From NCBI GenBank assembly GCA_014523525.1, contig JAATVL010000156.1, positions 1 to 19,014 on the forward strand: a stretch of 19,014 nt of DNA, written 5' to 3'. Origin of the DNA: Nitrososphaerales archaeon TH703. GTDB taxonomy: Archaea; Thermoproteota; Nitrososphaeria; Nitrososphaerales; Nitrososphaeraceae. Numbering within the stretch: position 1 is the stretch's first letter; each line of letters starts with the position of its first letter. Under the pieces are notes generated by a model. That model ran no database searches. It saw nothing but the letters and a program-made list of their open reading frames with translations, and was not told the DNA's origin. This document shows, one piece after another, positions 1 through 7,053 of this stretch. A program made the position numbers and the translations under genes.

Positions 1-49
1 TTTATCAGATCAGATTATTGAACTGAATATGTATCTAGTGTCGTATTCT

Positions 50-84
50 GCCTTGTCGTGTCGTGCCTTGTCGTGTCGTGTCGG
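50..84. repeat. Short GTCGT-rich tandem repeat
   Basis: A 15-nt unit, GCCTTGTCGTGTCGT, occurs twice without mismatch at 50-64 and 65-79, followed by a further partial GTCGG. Inside the unit the pentamer TCGTG repeats. It lies upstream of the membrane-protein gene, in otherwise AT-rich DNA. Two copies, no spacers and no palindrome argue against CRISPR; slippage-generated microsatellite-like DNA is the simplest reading. No function can be assigned. Confidence 0.7.
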
Positions 85-190
85 CATGTTGTCATCTTCT
101 GTCATAAAATAGACTTAAGATATTTACCTTCGATTGAAATATTTACATCTAGCTGAATCAATTTCGTAATTAATTTGATTTCCAAGTATA

Positions 191-200
191 ATTTTATATT
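191..200 (+). promoter_or_regulatory. Candidate TATA box of the membrane-protein gene
   Basis: ATTTTATATT lies 34-43 nt upstream of the ATG at 234. An archaeal TATA box sits about 25 nt before the transcription start, so transcription should begin near 220-225. That is after the upstream in-frame GTG at 210, which favours the ATG at 234 as the real start. Confidence 0.4.
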
Positions 201-233
201 TGATAACCTGTGTCAGATAATACATCAAGCATA

Positions 234-776
234 ATGTACTATTCAATTGAAAAAGGGACAAGTGCCAGAACTGTATACCTTATCGTATTCTACATCTCTG
301 CTATCTCGATGACTGCGATTACATTTTATGCACTATATCAAAGCATAATTGAGTATTCTTCTACGGGAAAAATTGTAATAGGTGAAATTCTAGTAAAAAC
401 AGAATTTCCATTTAAAGGATTCTCAAAACTCATTACCTACCTAATGATTGTTTCAGTGGTTTCATGGTACTGCGTTACCAAATTAGGTGGCGACAAAGTA
501 AAGGAAGTTTCTCCCGCTCTTCGTTCTATACTGCAATTAATCGTTCTGGCAATACTTGTAATTGCGTTATACGAATTTGTTTACAATTTTGTCGTATGGA
601 GTTCTCTAATGACGCTTAACGCGTTGGATGGAAGCATAAATTTGGATACTATTAATATAGCATATCCAAATCCACAAACACCTTGGAATTTGGTCTTTGC
701 CACAAAGATGTCTCTGGCTGCCTTATTGATTTCCGCTCATGGGTTTTATATCATTTCAAAGAAGGGGAAGACCTAA
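234..776 (+). CDS. Four-helix integral membrane protein, function unknown
   Basis: I do not recognise this family. The 180-residue product has four hydrophobic segments, roughly residues 13-39, 65-82, 98-126 and 153-176, joined by short polar loops, and ends in a lysine-rich tail (KKGK), so it is an integral membrane protein. A moderately polar stretch between helices 3 and 4 contains NALDGSINLDT and a proline-rich YPNPQTPW, perhaps an outer-face loop. No catalytic motif, cysteine pair or signal-peptidase site is evident. An in-frame GTG at 210 would add eight residues, but the TATA box at 191-200 fits the ATG at 234 better. The gene stands alone, with a T-tract behind it and a separate promoter before the next gene. 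It may be a lineage-specific thaumarchaeal membrane protein; that is inference. Confidence 0.6.
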   Translation: MYYSIEKGTSARTVYLIVFYISAISMTAITFYALYQSIIEYSSTGKIVIGEILVKTEFPFKGFSKLITYLMIVSVVSWYCVTKLGGDKVKEVSPALRSILQLIVLAILVIALYEFVYNFVVWSSLMTLNALDGSINLDTINIAYPNPQTPWNLVFATKMSLAALLISAHGFYIISKKGKT

Positions 777-833
777 ATGATAATTAATTAAATTAGAATG
801 TACATAACCGGTGCCACATCGTAAAAAGAACCA

Positions 834-839
834 TTTTTT
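834..839 (+). terminator. T-tract terminator candidate after the membrane-protein gene
   Basis: Six consecutive T residues lie 58 nt after the stop codon and just before the TATA box of the prefoldin gene. Archaeal intrinsic termination relies on T-tracts without an obligatory hairpin, and no hairpin is seen here. Confidence 0.4.
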
Positions 840-846
840 AGTCAAA

Positions 847-853
847 GTTATAT
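847..853 (+). promoter_or_regulatory. Candidate TATA box of the pfdA-ftsY-argF operon
   Basis: TTATATG lies 31-37 nt before the pfdA ATG. This predicts a transcript starting within about 10 nt of the start codon. No Shine-Dalgarno sequence is present, consistent with a near-leaderless mRNA. Confidence 0.5.
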
Positions 854-883
854 GCCCGTTTTTTATTCACAAAATACAGTAAG

Positions 884-1339
884 ATGACCTCTAGAGAAAA
901 TTCCAAAGACCAAATTTCGACTGAACAAAAAATTAGTGAGATGCTTCAACAATCAAAGATCCTAGAAGCATATCTGAATGATATTTTAGCAAAGGAATCA
1001 ACGGTAACTAGACTTATTACAGAGGCCCATCTTGCTTCAGAAGCAATCCAAGAATTATCCACAACTAATCATGAAGAATCTCTTGTTCCTATAGGGATCG
1101 GAATTTATCTCAAGGTCACAGTTCCACAAGTAAGGAATCTGTTTGTTAATGTAGGATCTGGTGTTACTATTGAAAGGTCTAAAGAAAACACGAAAAATTA
1201 TGTGGAATCAAAAATCAAGGAATTTGAGCTTGCATTGCAACAATTACAATCACAAAAAGAGCAGATAGCAGTACGCATGAATCAACTTCAAAATGATATA
1301 AATGTTGAAATGCAAAAATCTCAAACTCCAAATTCATAG
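884..1339 (+). CDS. pfdA: Prefoldin alpha subunit
   Basis: This is one of the two subunits of archaeal prefoldin, the cytoplasmic alpha2-beta4 jellyfish-shaped chaperone that holds unfolded proteins and hands them to the thermosome. The 151-residue product has the family layout: an N-terminal coiled coil (about residues 10-62), a central beta-hairpin region (about 66-97, containing LVPIGIGIYLKV and NLFVNVGSGVTIE), and a C-terminal coiled coil (about 100-145) rich in Gln, Glu and Lys. The double hairpin and length of about 150 mark the alpha rather than the beta class. ftsY begins 20 nt downstream. From general knowledge, pfdA-ftsY adjacency, often with ribosomal protein genes upstream, is common in archaea; here the upstream partner is an unrelated membrane protein. 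Confidence 0.9.
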   Translation: MTSRENSKDQISTEQKISEMLQQSKILEAYLNDILAKESTVTRLITEAHLASEAIQELSTTNHEESLVPIGIGIYLKVTVPQVRNLFVNVGSGVTIERSKENTKNYVESKIKEFELALQQLQSQKEQIAVRMNQLQNDINVEMQKSQTPNS

Positions 1340-1359
1340 CAGGCAGGATTGCACTCCTT

Positions 1360-2760
1360 TTGTTTGAGAGATTAAGAAAAATATTTTCTGAGACTGCAAA
1401 AAACCTCAGTCAAAAATCAATTTCTAAAAAAGAGATTGACTCTATCTTAGTAGAATTACAGATTAGTCTCATGGAAAATGATGTAGCTCATGAAATTGTT
1501 GATGAAATGACATCAAAAATAAAAACAGAAATATTGAGTGTGAAGCTAGAAAGGAACGAAAATACTGACGAAGTAATCACTACAAAATTATATTCATTTT
1601 TACACGAATTATTTTCATCGACCACTAACAAGACAGATATTATTCAATCTGTTTTGGAAAAGAAAAGATCAAAAGCTGGTCCATATTCTATCATCTTCCT
1701 TGGTATCAATGGCACTGGAAAAACGACCACGATTGCCAAATTTTGTAAATTGCTAAGAGATAATGGAATTTCGGTTGTTTTAGCCGCCGCAGACACGCAT
1801 AGAGCAGGAGCTATTGAACAGATTTCACATCATGGTAACAATCTTAATGTCAAAGTAATCTCACAAAGGTATGGAGCAGATCCATCAGCCGTTGCGCGAG
1901 ACGCATTAGAGCACGCAAAAAAGAATTACATAGATGCCGTTTTAATTGATACCGCAGGTAGAATGCAAACTTCAAAGAATCTAATGGAAGAAGTTAGCAA
2001 GATAATAAGAGTAATAAAACCTGATATGAAAATATTTGTTGGAGATTCTTTGGCGGGAAACGATACAGTTAACCAAGCCCGAGAATTTTTTCAATACACA
2101 AATTTTGATGGCTCGATATTGACAAAAAGCGATGCTGACGCTAAAGGTGGTGCAGCTATTTCAATTGCTTATTTGACTCACAAGCCTATTCTATATCTGG
2201 GTGTAGGCCAAGGGTATGCAGACTTGGCTGAATTCAATCATAATAAATTTCTTGATTCAATTTTCAAAGATAGAGTATATGATAAAACTAACGACGACTT
2301 GAAAAGTAAAGAAACATCGCTTTCTGATACTAAATTAGTGAAACCCGTGACTGAGATTCCAAACGTTGATTCACAAGCTGATATTAAACCTGAAATTATA
2401 AGTAAGGACGTTGATAAATTTAAAACAAACAATGAATCAGTATCAACACCACCAACAGTAGAATTAGAGAGAAAAGACCTAGATAATGAAGTACGGTTGG
2501 TTCCTGATCAAGTGTATGATGAGCAGATGAGAAAGAATGAAGAAACAAATGAGGAAACCAGTGAATCAAAATCAAAAAAACGATCATTTTTGAACAAGTT
2601 TTCGAGAGATAGGAAAAATGAGGACGCTATCATTGATGGTAAATCTCCCTCAAACAAGGATATTAAAACTAAAAAAGATAAAAGTAAAAAGGGAACTGAA
2701 AACGAAAAGGAAGGAGTTGTCTATTTAACTGATGATGATATAAATGATCTCATTAAGTAA
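1360..2760 (+). CDS. ftsY: Signal recognition particle receptor FtsY, with long charged C-terminal tail
   Basis: FtsY is the SRP-family GTPase that docks ribosome-SRP complexes at the membrane for cotranslational targeting. The N domain is about residues 1-95. The G domain shows the P-loop GINGTGKTTT (115-124), DTHRAGAIEQ, DTAGRM (from D197), GDSLAGND and TKSD (255-258), and closes with the GVGQGYADLAEF segment near 281-292. DTHRAGA replaces the more usual DTFRAGA. Residues from about 303 to 466 form an unusual extension, very rich in Lys, Asp, Glu, Ser and Asn and probably disordered, with a basic aromatic patch (SFLNKFSRDRK) and an acidic end, YLTDDDINDLIK. Translation starts at TTG (1360); that start gives the expected MFERLRKIF opening and lies 20 nt after pfdA. 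The last 17 nt overlap argF. Confidence 0.95.
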   Translation: MFERLRKIFSETAKNLSQKSISKKEIDSILVELQISLMENDVAHEIVDEMTSKIKTEILSVKLERNENTDEVITTKLYSFLHELFSSTTNKTDIIQSVLEKKRSKAGPYSIIFLGINGTGKTTTIAKFCKLLRDNGISVVLAAADTHRAGAIEQISHHGNNLNVKVISQRYGADPSAVARDALEHAKKNYIDAVLIDTAGRMQTSKNLMEEVSKIIRVIKPDMKIFVGDSLAGNDTVNQAREFFQYTNFDGSILTKSDADAKGGAAISIAYLTHKPILYLGVGQGYADLAEFNHNKFLDSIFKDRVYDKTNDDLKSKETSLSDTKLVKPVTEIPNVDSQADIKPEIISKDVDKFKTNNESVSTPPTVELERKDLDNEVRLVPDQVYDEQMRKNEETNEETSESKSKKRSFLNKFSRDRKNEDAIIDGKSPSNKDIKTKKDKSKKGTENEKEGVVYLTDDDINDLIK

Positions 2761-3679
2761 AAAATATCTGACTAGTATTGAGGATTTAAGCGAAGACGAA
2801 ATCCTCAATTTGATTACGCGGGCAATTGAATTTAAGAGGAATAAGGAAGGAAACAGTAACAAAAAAGCTCTAGATGGTAAAACACTTGCCTTGATGTTTG
2901 AAAAGCCATCCACTAGGACACGGTTGAGTTTTGAAACTGCGATGTTCCAGTTGGGTGGTAATACAATTTATCTGAATGCTAATGATCTACAGGTATCTAG
3001 AGGTGAATCTATGCAAGATACTGCCAAAACCATCTCTTTATACGTAGACTGCTTGGTGGCAAGAGTTTATTCTCACGACACTATAGTAAAGTTAGCACAA
3101 AATTGTAAAATTCCTGTAATTAATGGATTATCTGATTTATATCATCCATGTCAAGTTTTGGCTGATCTAATGACAATATTAGAACATAAGAAGAGCTTTA
3201 AAGGATTAACACTGGCTTGGGTTGGCGATGGCAATAATGTGTGTAATGATCTTCTCATCGGCTCTGCAAAAATGGGAATAAATATCAAAGCTGCTATTCC
3301 GAGGGGCTACGAGCCTCCAGTAGAAATACTGAAGATAGTAACGCATGAATCAAAATTAAGAGAAACTGATTTTGATATTGTACGTGAACCAATCGACGCC
3401 GTGAATAATGCGGACATTGTAGTCACAGATACGTTTGTTTCTATTGGAAAAGAAAACGAAGATGATAAAAGAAGATCTATTTTTATTCCAAAGTATCAGG
3501 TAAATGGTAAACTGATGGGTTCTTCAAAAGACAACGCAATATTCATGCACTGTTTGCCTGCAAAAAGAGGAGAGGAAGTAACATCAGATGTGATAGATGG
3601 AAATAAATCAGTCGTCTGGGATGAGGCAGAAAATAGACTTCATGTTCAAAAATCACTTCTTGTCAGTTTACTTGACTGA
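2744..3679 (+). CDS. argF: Ornithine carbamoyltransferase
   Basis: It transfers a carbamoyl group from carbamoyl phosphate to ornithine, giving citrulline in cytoplasmic arginine synthesis. The 311 residues match the family length. Carbamoyl-phosphate motifs are STRTR (56-60) and HPCQ (134-137); the ornithine carbamoyltransferase signature HCLP is at 269-272 within MHCLPAKRGEEV. A Rossmann-like stretch WVGDGNNVCNDLL begins the ornithine domain. The mobile ornithine-binding loop, normally SMG, reads SIG (233-235) in DTFVSIG, a conservative change. The HCLP motif argues against aspartate carbamoyltransferase; a different amine acceptor cannot be excluded by eye. The ATG lies inside the 3' end of ftsY (17-nt overlap, different frame) with no obvious ribosome-binding site or own promoter, so co-transcription with ftsY is likely. 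argH lies convergently downstream. Confidence 0.92.
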   Translation: MISLSKKYLTSIEDLSEDEILNLITRAIEFKRNKEGNSNKKALDGKTLALMFEKPSTRTRLSFETAMFQLGGNTIYLNANDLQVSRGESMQDTAKTISLYVDCLVARVYSHDTIVKLAQNCKIPVINGLSDLYHPCQVLADLMTILEHKKSFKGLTLAWVGDGNNVCNDLLIGSAKMGINIKAAIPRGYEPPVEILKIVTHESKLRETDFDIVREPIDAVNNADIVVTDTFVSIGKENEDDKRRSIFIPKYQVNGKLMGSSKDNAIFMHCLPAKRGEEVTSDVIDGNKSVVWDEAENRLHVQKSLLVSLLD

Positions 3680-3797
3680 GCGAAAGAGATTTTCTATTTA
3701 AATTATATTTGATAAAATAAAGCAGGTGGCCTATTTAGTGACAAACAAATAGAATCTATAGACTTTGCACCTAGAAAAGGCATGATGATAAATTGAA

Positions 3798-3820
3798 TTT
3801 TTTCCTAATTTCATTTTTTT
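3798..3820 (+). terminator. Paired T-tracts after argF
   Basis: Six T residues (3798-3803) and seven T residues (3814-3820) lie about 120-140 nt after the argF stop. No stable hairpin precedes them; T-tracts alone can end archaeal transcripts. Confidence 0.45.
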
Positions 3821-3849
3821 CTACCGAGCTAACCCTAACATTAGATACG

Positions 3850-3856
3850 AAAAAAA
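3850..3856 (-). terminator. T-tract after argH
   Basis: Seven A residues on the plus strand give a T7 run on the minus strand, 57 nt beyond the argH stop. It is oriented to end argH transcription in the convergent gap. Confidence 0.45.
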
Positions 3857-3912
3857 GGTATGCTTTGTTAAGCAATTAATAGGTATTTCATAAAACTATT
3901 GATTATTCCAAA

Positions 3913-5409
3913 CTACATGTATTGAGGTCTAGATTTGGACTTGATTATGTGACTGATGGTCTTTGTTATGGTTTCTTTTGAACTTGCAAGTTCACGTTTC
4001 ATTTTTTGCAAATCATTTACATATTTCCTCAATAGCATTCGATATTTTTTTATTGATTTGATTTGCTCCCTGGGATTTGGAGATCCTAGGGATCGACGAG
4101 TGGATATTGATCTTTGTGAATCAGTCTCCGTTATTATGCGAATTAGCTTATCCACTTCTATGCTTATTTTCATGTCTTGAAGAATTTCCTTAATATCAGT
4201 AACATCCAATGACTTTAGTGGAATCTGTTTTTTAAACGCGTTATTAACCAATGATCCTACCAGTCTATGAGCAGTCCTGAAAGGTAATCTTTCTTTCATA
4301 ACTAGGGCTTCAGCAATATCAAGTGATATTGAGTAACTGTTGTTTGATGCTTTGACCATCATGTCCTTCTTTATTGTTAAAGAGTCAATAATGTCTCTCA
4401 TTATCTCTAATGACGATTTTGTAATATCAATTGAGTTCCAAAAGGGAATTTTAGTATCTTGCAAATCTCTGGTATACCCGGATGGTAATGATTTGAGAAT
4501 TGTCATAACGCTTGTCAGATTTCCTATTACAATTGCTGTTTTTGATCTTGTCAATTCAAGTGGATCTGGATTTTTTTTCTGTGGCATGGCGCTCGAACTA
4601 GATGCATGTTTGTCGCTTATTTCTACAAATGAGAACTCTTGTGACGACCAAATTATGATGTCTTGTGCAATTCTACTTTGTGTTATCATTATGGACGTTA
4701 TGTCTGACATAAACTCAATCATGAAATCTCTTGAAGAAGTGGCATCAATTGTATTAGATATTATTTTTTTAAATCCCAATAATTCTGCAGTCCTCTTTCT
4801 ACTAAGGGGAAGAGTTGATCCTCCAATCGGACCAGAACCTAACGGCGATTCGTTAACTCTATCATACAATGAAATTAATCTACTAACATCTCGTAATAGA
4901 GCTGAACAGTATGATAATAGATAGTGTGCAAAATTTCCTAGCTGAGCTTCTTGAAGATGCGTGTAAAGTGGCATAACTGAATTCAAGTTCTCTTCCGCCT
5001 TTTGTATAAGCAATCTAACCAATTTAATCAGATGAAATAAAATTGCAATCAGATCATCTCTTGCTTTAATTCTGATATCTGTTACTACCTGATCATTCCT
5101 TGATCTACCAGTTTGAACTTTACCTCCAACATCAACTCCTATTTTCCTAATTAGATGTCCTTCTAATGCCTCATGAATATCTTCAAATCCTTCTTTCACC
5201 AGTTTCTCTGGGTGACGTAAGACACGATCTAATTCATTTACAATACTTGCTAGTTCATCCTTAGTCAATATACGAATCTCATACAACATTATCACATGGG
5301 CTTTAGTGCATAAGATATCATAATATAGAATTTTATCATCTATGTCAACTGATGAAAGGAAATTCAATACACGTCTATCAAGATCTTGCTTGTGTCTTGA
5401 TCTATACAT
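3913..5409 (-). CDS. argH: Argininosuccinate lyase
   Basis: It splits argininosuccinate into arginine and fumarate, the last step of arginine synthesis, as a cytoplasmic homotetramer of the fumarase/aspartase superfamily. Visible motifs are TGRSRNDQ (100-107), YTHLQEAQ with the catalytic-type His151, GSGPIGGSTLP, and the superfamily signature SSSAMPQKKNPD around 271-282, whose serine loop carries the catalytic serine. The C-terminus beyond about residue 440 is long and basic, making the protein (498 residues) slightly longer than the 450-470 I regard as typical. The start is the only nearby in-frame ATG; a TATA-like element lies about 35-44 nt upstream. The gene is convergent with argF and divergent from the DUF59 gene, so the two arginine genes here are close but not in one operon. 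Confidence 0.93.
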   Translation of the reverse strand: MYRSRHKQDLDRRVLNFLSSVDIDDKILYYDILCTKAHVIMLYEIRILTKDELASIVNELDRVLRHPEKLVKEGFEDIHEALEGHLIRKIGVDVGGKVQTGRSRNDQVVTDIRIKARDDLIAILFHLIKLVRLLIQKAEENLNSVMPLYTHLQEAQLGNFAHYLLSYCSALLRDVSRLISLYDRVNESPLGSGPIGGSTLPLSRKRTAELLGFKKIISNTIDATSSRDFMIEFMSDITSIMITQSRIAQDIIIWSSQEFSFVEISDKHASSSSAMPQKKNPDPLELTRSKTAIVIGNLTSVMTILKSLPSGYTRDLQDTKIPFWNSIDITKSSLEIMRDIIDSLTIKKDMMVKASNNSYSISLDIAEALVMKERLPFRTAHRLVGSLVNNAFKKQIPLKSLDVTDIKEILQDMKISIEVDKLIRIITETDSQRSISTRRSLGSPNPREQIKSIKKYRMLLRKYVNDLQKMKRELASSKETITKTISHIIKSKSRPQYM

Positions 5410-5443
5410 GATGAAAACAAACTACTGATAGACTTATTTATTG

Positions 5444-5453
5444 ATATTTATAA
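5444..5453 (-). promoter_or_regulatory. Candidate TATA box of argH
   Basis: Read on the minus strand this is TTATAAATAT, ending 35 nt upstream of the argH ATG, which predicts a leader of roughly 10-15 nt. It shares the 129-nt divergent spacer with the promoter of the DUF59 gene. Confidence 0.5.
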
Positions 5454-5508
5454 TACTGAAAATTTTGATATCCTACTGATATATGGTCTGAAATCATAAG
5501 ATCAATAG

Positions 5509-5516
5509 TTATATAG
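5509..5516 (+). promoter_or_regulatory. Candidate TATA box of the DUF59 gene
   Basis: TTATATAG lies 23-30 nt upstream of the ATG at 5539, the spacing expected for a leaderless archaeal transcript. No Shine-Dalgarno sequence precedes the ATG. Confidence 0.5.
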
Positions 5517-5538
5517 TATAAAAATAAATTCAATATAT

Positions 5539-5856
5539 ATGAGTCAGGAGATTCAACAATTACGAAAATCAATATTTGATGAACTCACCAAGATTGTAGA
5601 TCCCGAAATCGGAGTTTCCATTATGGAACTCGAACTAATAGATAAAGTAGATATCGTCGAAGGAAAAGTAAAAATTGATCTACACCTCACAAGTCCATTT
5701 TGTCCTGCAATATTCGGTTTTAAAATTGCCCAAGATATCAGAGATAATGTTTACAAGATTCAGGGTGTCACTGAAACGAAGGTAAACGTAAGCAATCACT
5801 TTATGGCTGACGCCATAAACAAGCAGGTAAATGAAAGCAAATTGCCTTCAAAATAG
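5539..5856 (+). CDS. MIP18/DUF59-family protein, probable Fe-S cluster assembly factor
   Basis: The 105-residue protein has the DUF59 fold signature: an N-terminal helix, DPEIGVSI (21-28), a central strand segment KVKIDLHLTSPFC, then a helix and a last strand (TETKVNVS). A single conserved-type cysteine, C55 in TSPFCP, corresponds to the reactive cysteine of SufT, PaaD and MIP18 relatives. Such proteins help mature or deliver Fe-S clusters, or act in ring-hydroxylase assembly; the exact role here is inference. It is transcribed from its own leaderless-type promoter and converges, with only 25 nt between stop codons, on sdhB, which needs three Fe-S clusters. Divergent argH upstream gives no functional hint. 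Confidence 0.82.
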   Translation: MSQEIQQLRKSIFDELTKIVDPEIGVSIMELELIDKVDIVEGKVKIDLHLTSPFCPAIFGFKIAQDIRDNVYKIQGVTETKVNVSNHFMADAINKQVNESKLPSK

Positions 5857-5881
5857 GTCAATTGGATTCTAAATTTATCAG

Positions 5882-6691
5882 CTAATTGCTATTATTATCT
5901 TTGTCAGTGTTTATTTCAATTTTTTTTGCCAGTTCTTTATTATCTTTAGATATGCCAAGCATGTAGGATCTTAATAGCTGTATTCCTAAGGCTGGATCTA
6001 CTCCTTTTGGACATACTTTGCTACAGGAGCCTGCAAAATGACATCTCCATATACCGTGTCTATCATCGACAATATCCAATCTCTTCTTTGATTCATCTCT
6101 GGTGTCAGCATAATATCTGTATAATTGCGCCAGCGCCTGAGGACCTGGAAATCTCAAATCCGTACCAGCAGTAGGACAGGCCGAATTACACAATCCGCAC
6201 TTTATACAATAAGAAAATTGAAGATATCTGTCTACATCTTCTGGTGATTGGTAAAATGAAAATGTCTTTTTTTCAGTATCAGTTTCAACGCCCTCATTGC
6301 TTTGTATGTAAGGCTGAATATCTTTGTGATGATTAAAGAAAAGGGAGAAGTCAGTAACCAGATCTCTTATTATCGGAAAGTTTGACAAAGGTTCGCATTC
6401 AATTGTTGATGTTTCCAATTCAGAGATTTTCGTGTAACAGGCCAATCTGGGAATGCCATTTATTTTCATTCCACACGAACCGCACATTGCCATCCTGCAT
6501 GAATATCTTATGGCTATGCTTGGATCATTGTAACTCTTTACATACAATAGAGCGTCCAATACGGTTGTCCATTTTTTATATGGAACTTCAAACCTGTCGT
6601 AATGGGCCCCAGATTTCTGTCCTCTATTTTCTCTATATACTTTTAATACTATTTTGTCTTCATTTATACTATCAGTGTTATTCAATACCAA
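5882..6691 (-). CDS. sdhB: Succinate dehydrogenase iron-sulfur subunit
   Basis: It carries electrons from the flavin of SdhA to the membrane anchor. The 269 residues hold all expected ligands. The [2Fe-2S] site uses C65, C70, C73 and C85 in a plant-ferredoxin-like domain. A bacterial-ferredoxin-like domain supplies C162, C165, C168 and C227 for [4Fe-4S], and C172, C217 and C223 for [3Fe-4S]; the assignment follows the standard SdhB pattern. The C-terminus is short, so this is the classical SdhB and not a CCG-domain SdhE type. Translation starts at TTG, 3 nt after the sdhD stop; no in-frame ATG or GTG is close, so translational coupling is likely. It is the last gene of the operon. Confidence 0.95.
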   Translation of the reverse strand: MVLNNTDSINEDKIVLKVYRENRGQKSGAHYDRFEVPYKKWTTVLDALLYVKSYNDPSIAIRYSCRMAMCGSCGMKINGIPRLACYTKISELETSTIECEPLSNFPIIRDLVTDFSLFFNHHKDIQPYIQSNEGVETDTEKKTFSFYQSPEDVDRYLQFSYCIKCGLCNSACPTAGTDLRFPGPQALAQLYRYYADTRDESKKRLDIVDDRHGIWRCHFAGSCSKVCPKGVDPALGIQLLRSYMLGISKDNKELAKKIEINTDKDNNSN

Positions 6692-6694
6692 TGA

Positions 6695-7051
6695 TCACAA
6701 TCCATTTGCCAATATTATTGTTCTAGTACCATAAGCGATGAGAGCAATCATTGCAGAAATAGTGACAACTGTAATCATATTCTCCCAGGCTTTACTCTGT
6801 CTTAATTCCAGCAATATTATCCTTATTCCATTGAATCCATGAACAGAGACCAATACTAGGATTGACTCTAGAATTAGAACATAAAAAATATTCTTGTAAT
6901 TTGAAATGATATAATCATATTCAAGACTCAATTCAAACGGAACTATAAGCCTCATCAATATATGAACAGCAACAACAAATATTGCAGCGATACCTGTAAC
7001 GTAATGAATTTTCATTATCTGACTTTCTTTTAGTATTCTATGACTTTCCAT
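6695..7051 (-). CDS. sdhD: Succinate dehydrogenase membrane anchor, second subunit
   Basis: A 118-residue, three-helix protein (about 17-37, 54-80 and 92-112) that with SdhC anchors SdhAB in the membrane and forms the quinone site. H30 in helix 1 and H71 in HGFNGIR of helix 2 are candidate haem-b ligands. The HxxNGIR motif and the H-to-H spacing (41 residues) match those of SdhC (H48 and H88, 40 apart), so the two anchors look paralogous. An upstream in-frame start at 7120 would add 23 residues and overlap sdhC deeply. The ATG at 7051 lies 2 nt after the sdhC stop and fits the tight spacing of the operon, so I chose it. Assignment as SdhD rather than SdhC is by position only. Confidence 0.85.
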   Translation of the reverse strand: MESHRILKESQIMKIHYVTGIAAIFVVAVHILMRLIVPFELSLEYDYIISNYKNIFYVLILESILVLVSVHGFNGIRIILLELRQSKAWENMITVVTISAMIALIAYGTRTIILANGL

Positions 7052-7053
7052 GA

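Noticed and set aside
50..84. CRISPR array remnant
   Set aside because: Units are directly adjacent with no spacers, only two full copies, and no cas genes are present.
3782..3788. Box C motif (ATGATGA) of a C/D guide RNA
   Set aside because: No CTGA box D follows within a plausible distance on this strand, so a C/D RNA is not supported.
4340..4924. A 194-codon open frame antisense to argH
   Set aside because: It lies wholly inside argH, opposite strongly conserved motifs (including MPQKKNP). Its translation is low-complexity hydrophobic, as expected from the complement of a coding frame. No promoter supports it.
6382..6726. Open frame on the plus strand opposite sdhB
   Set aside because: It is antisense to the cysteine-rich sdhB and has no family resemblance or start signal; a shadow frame.
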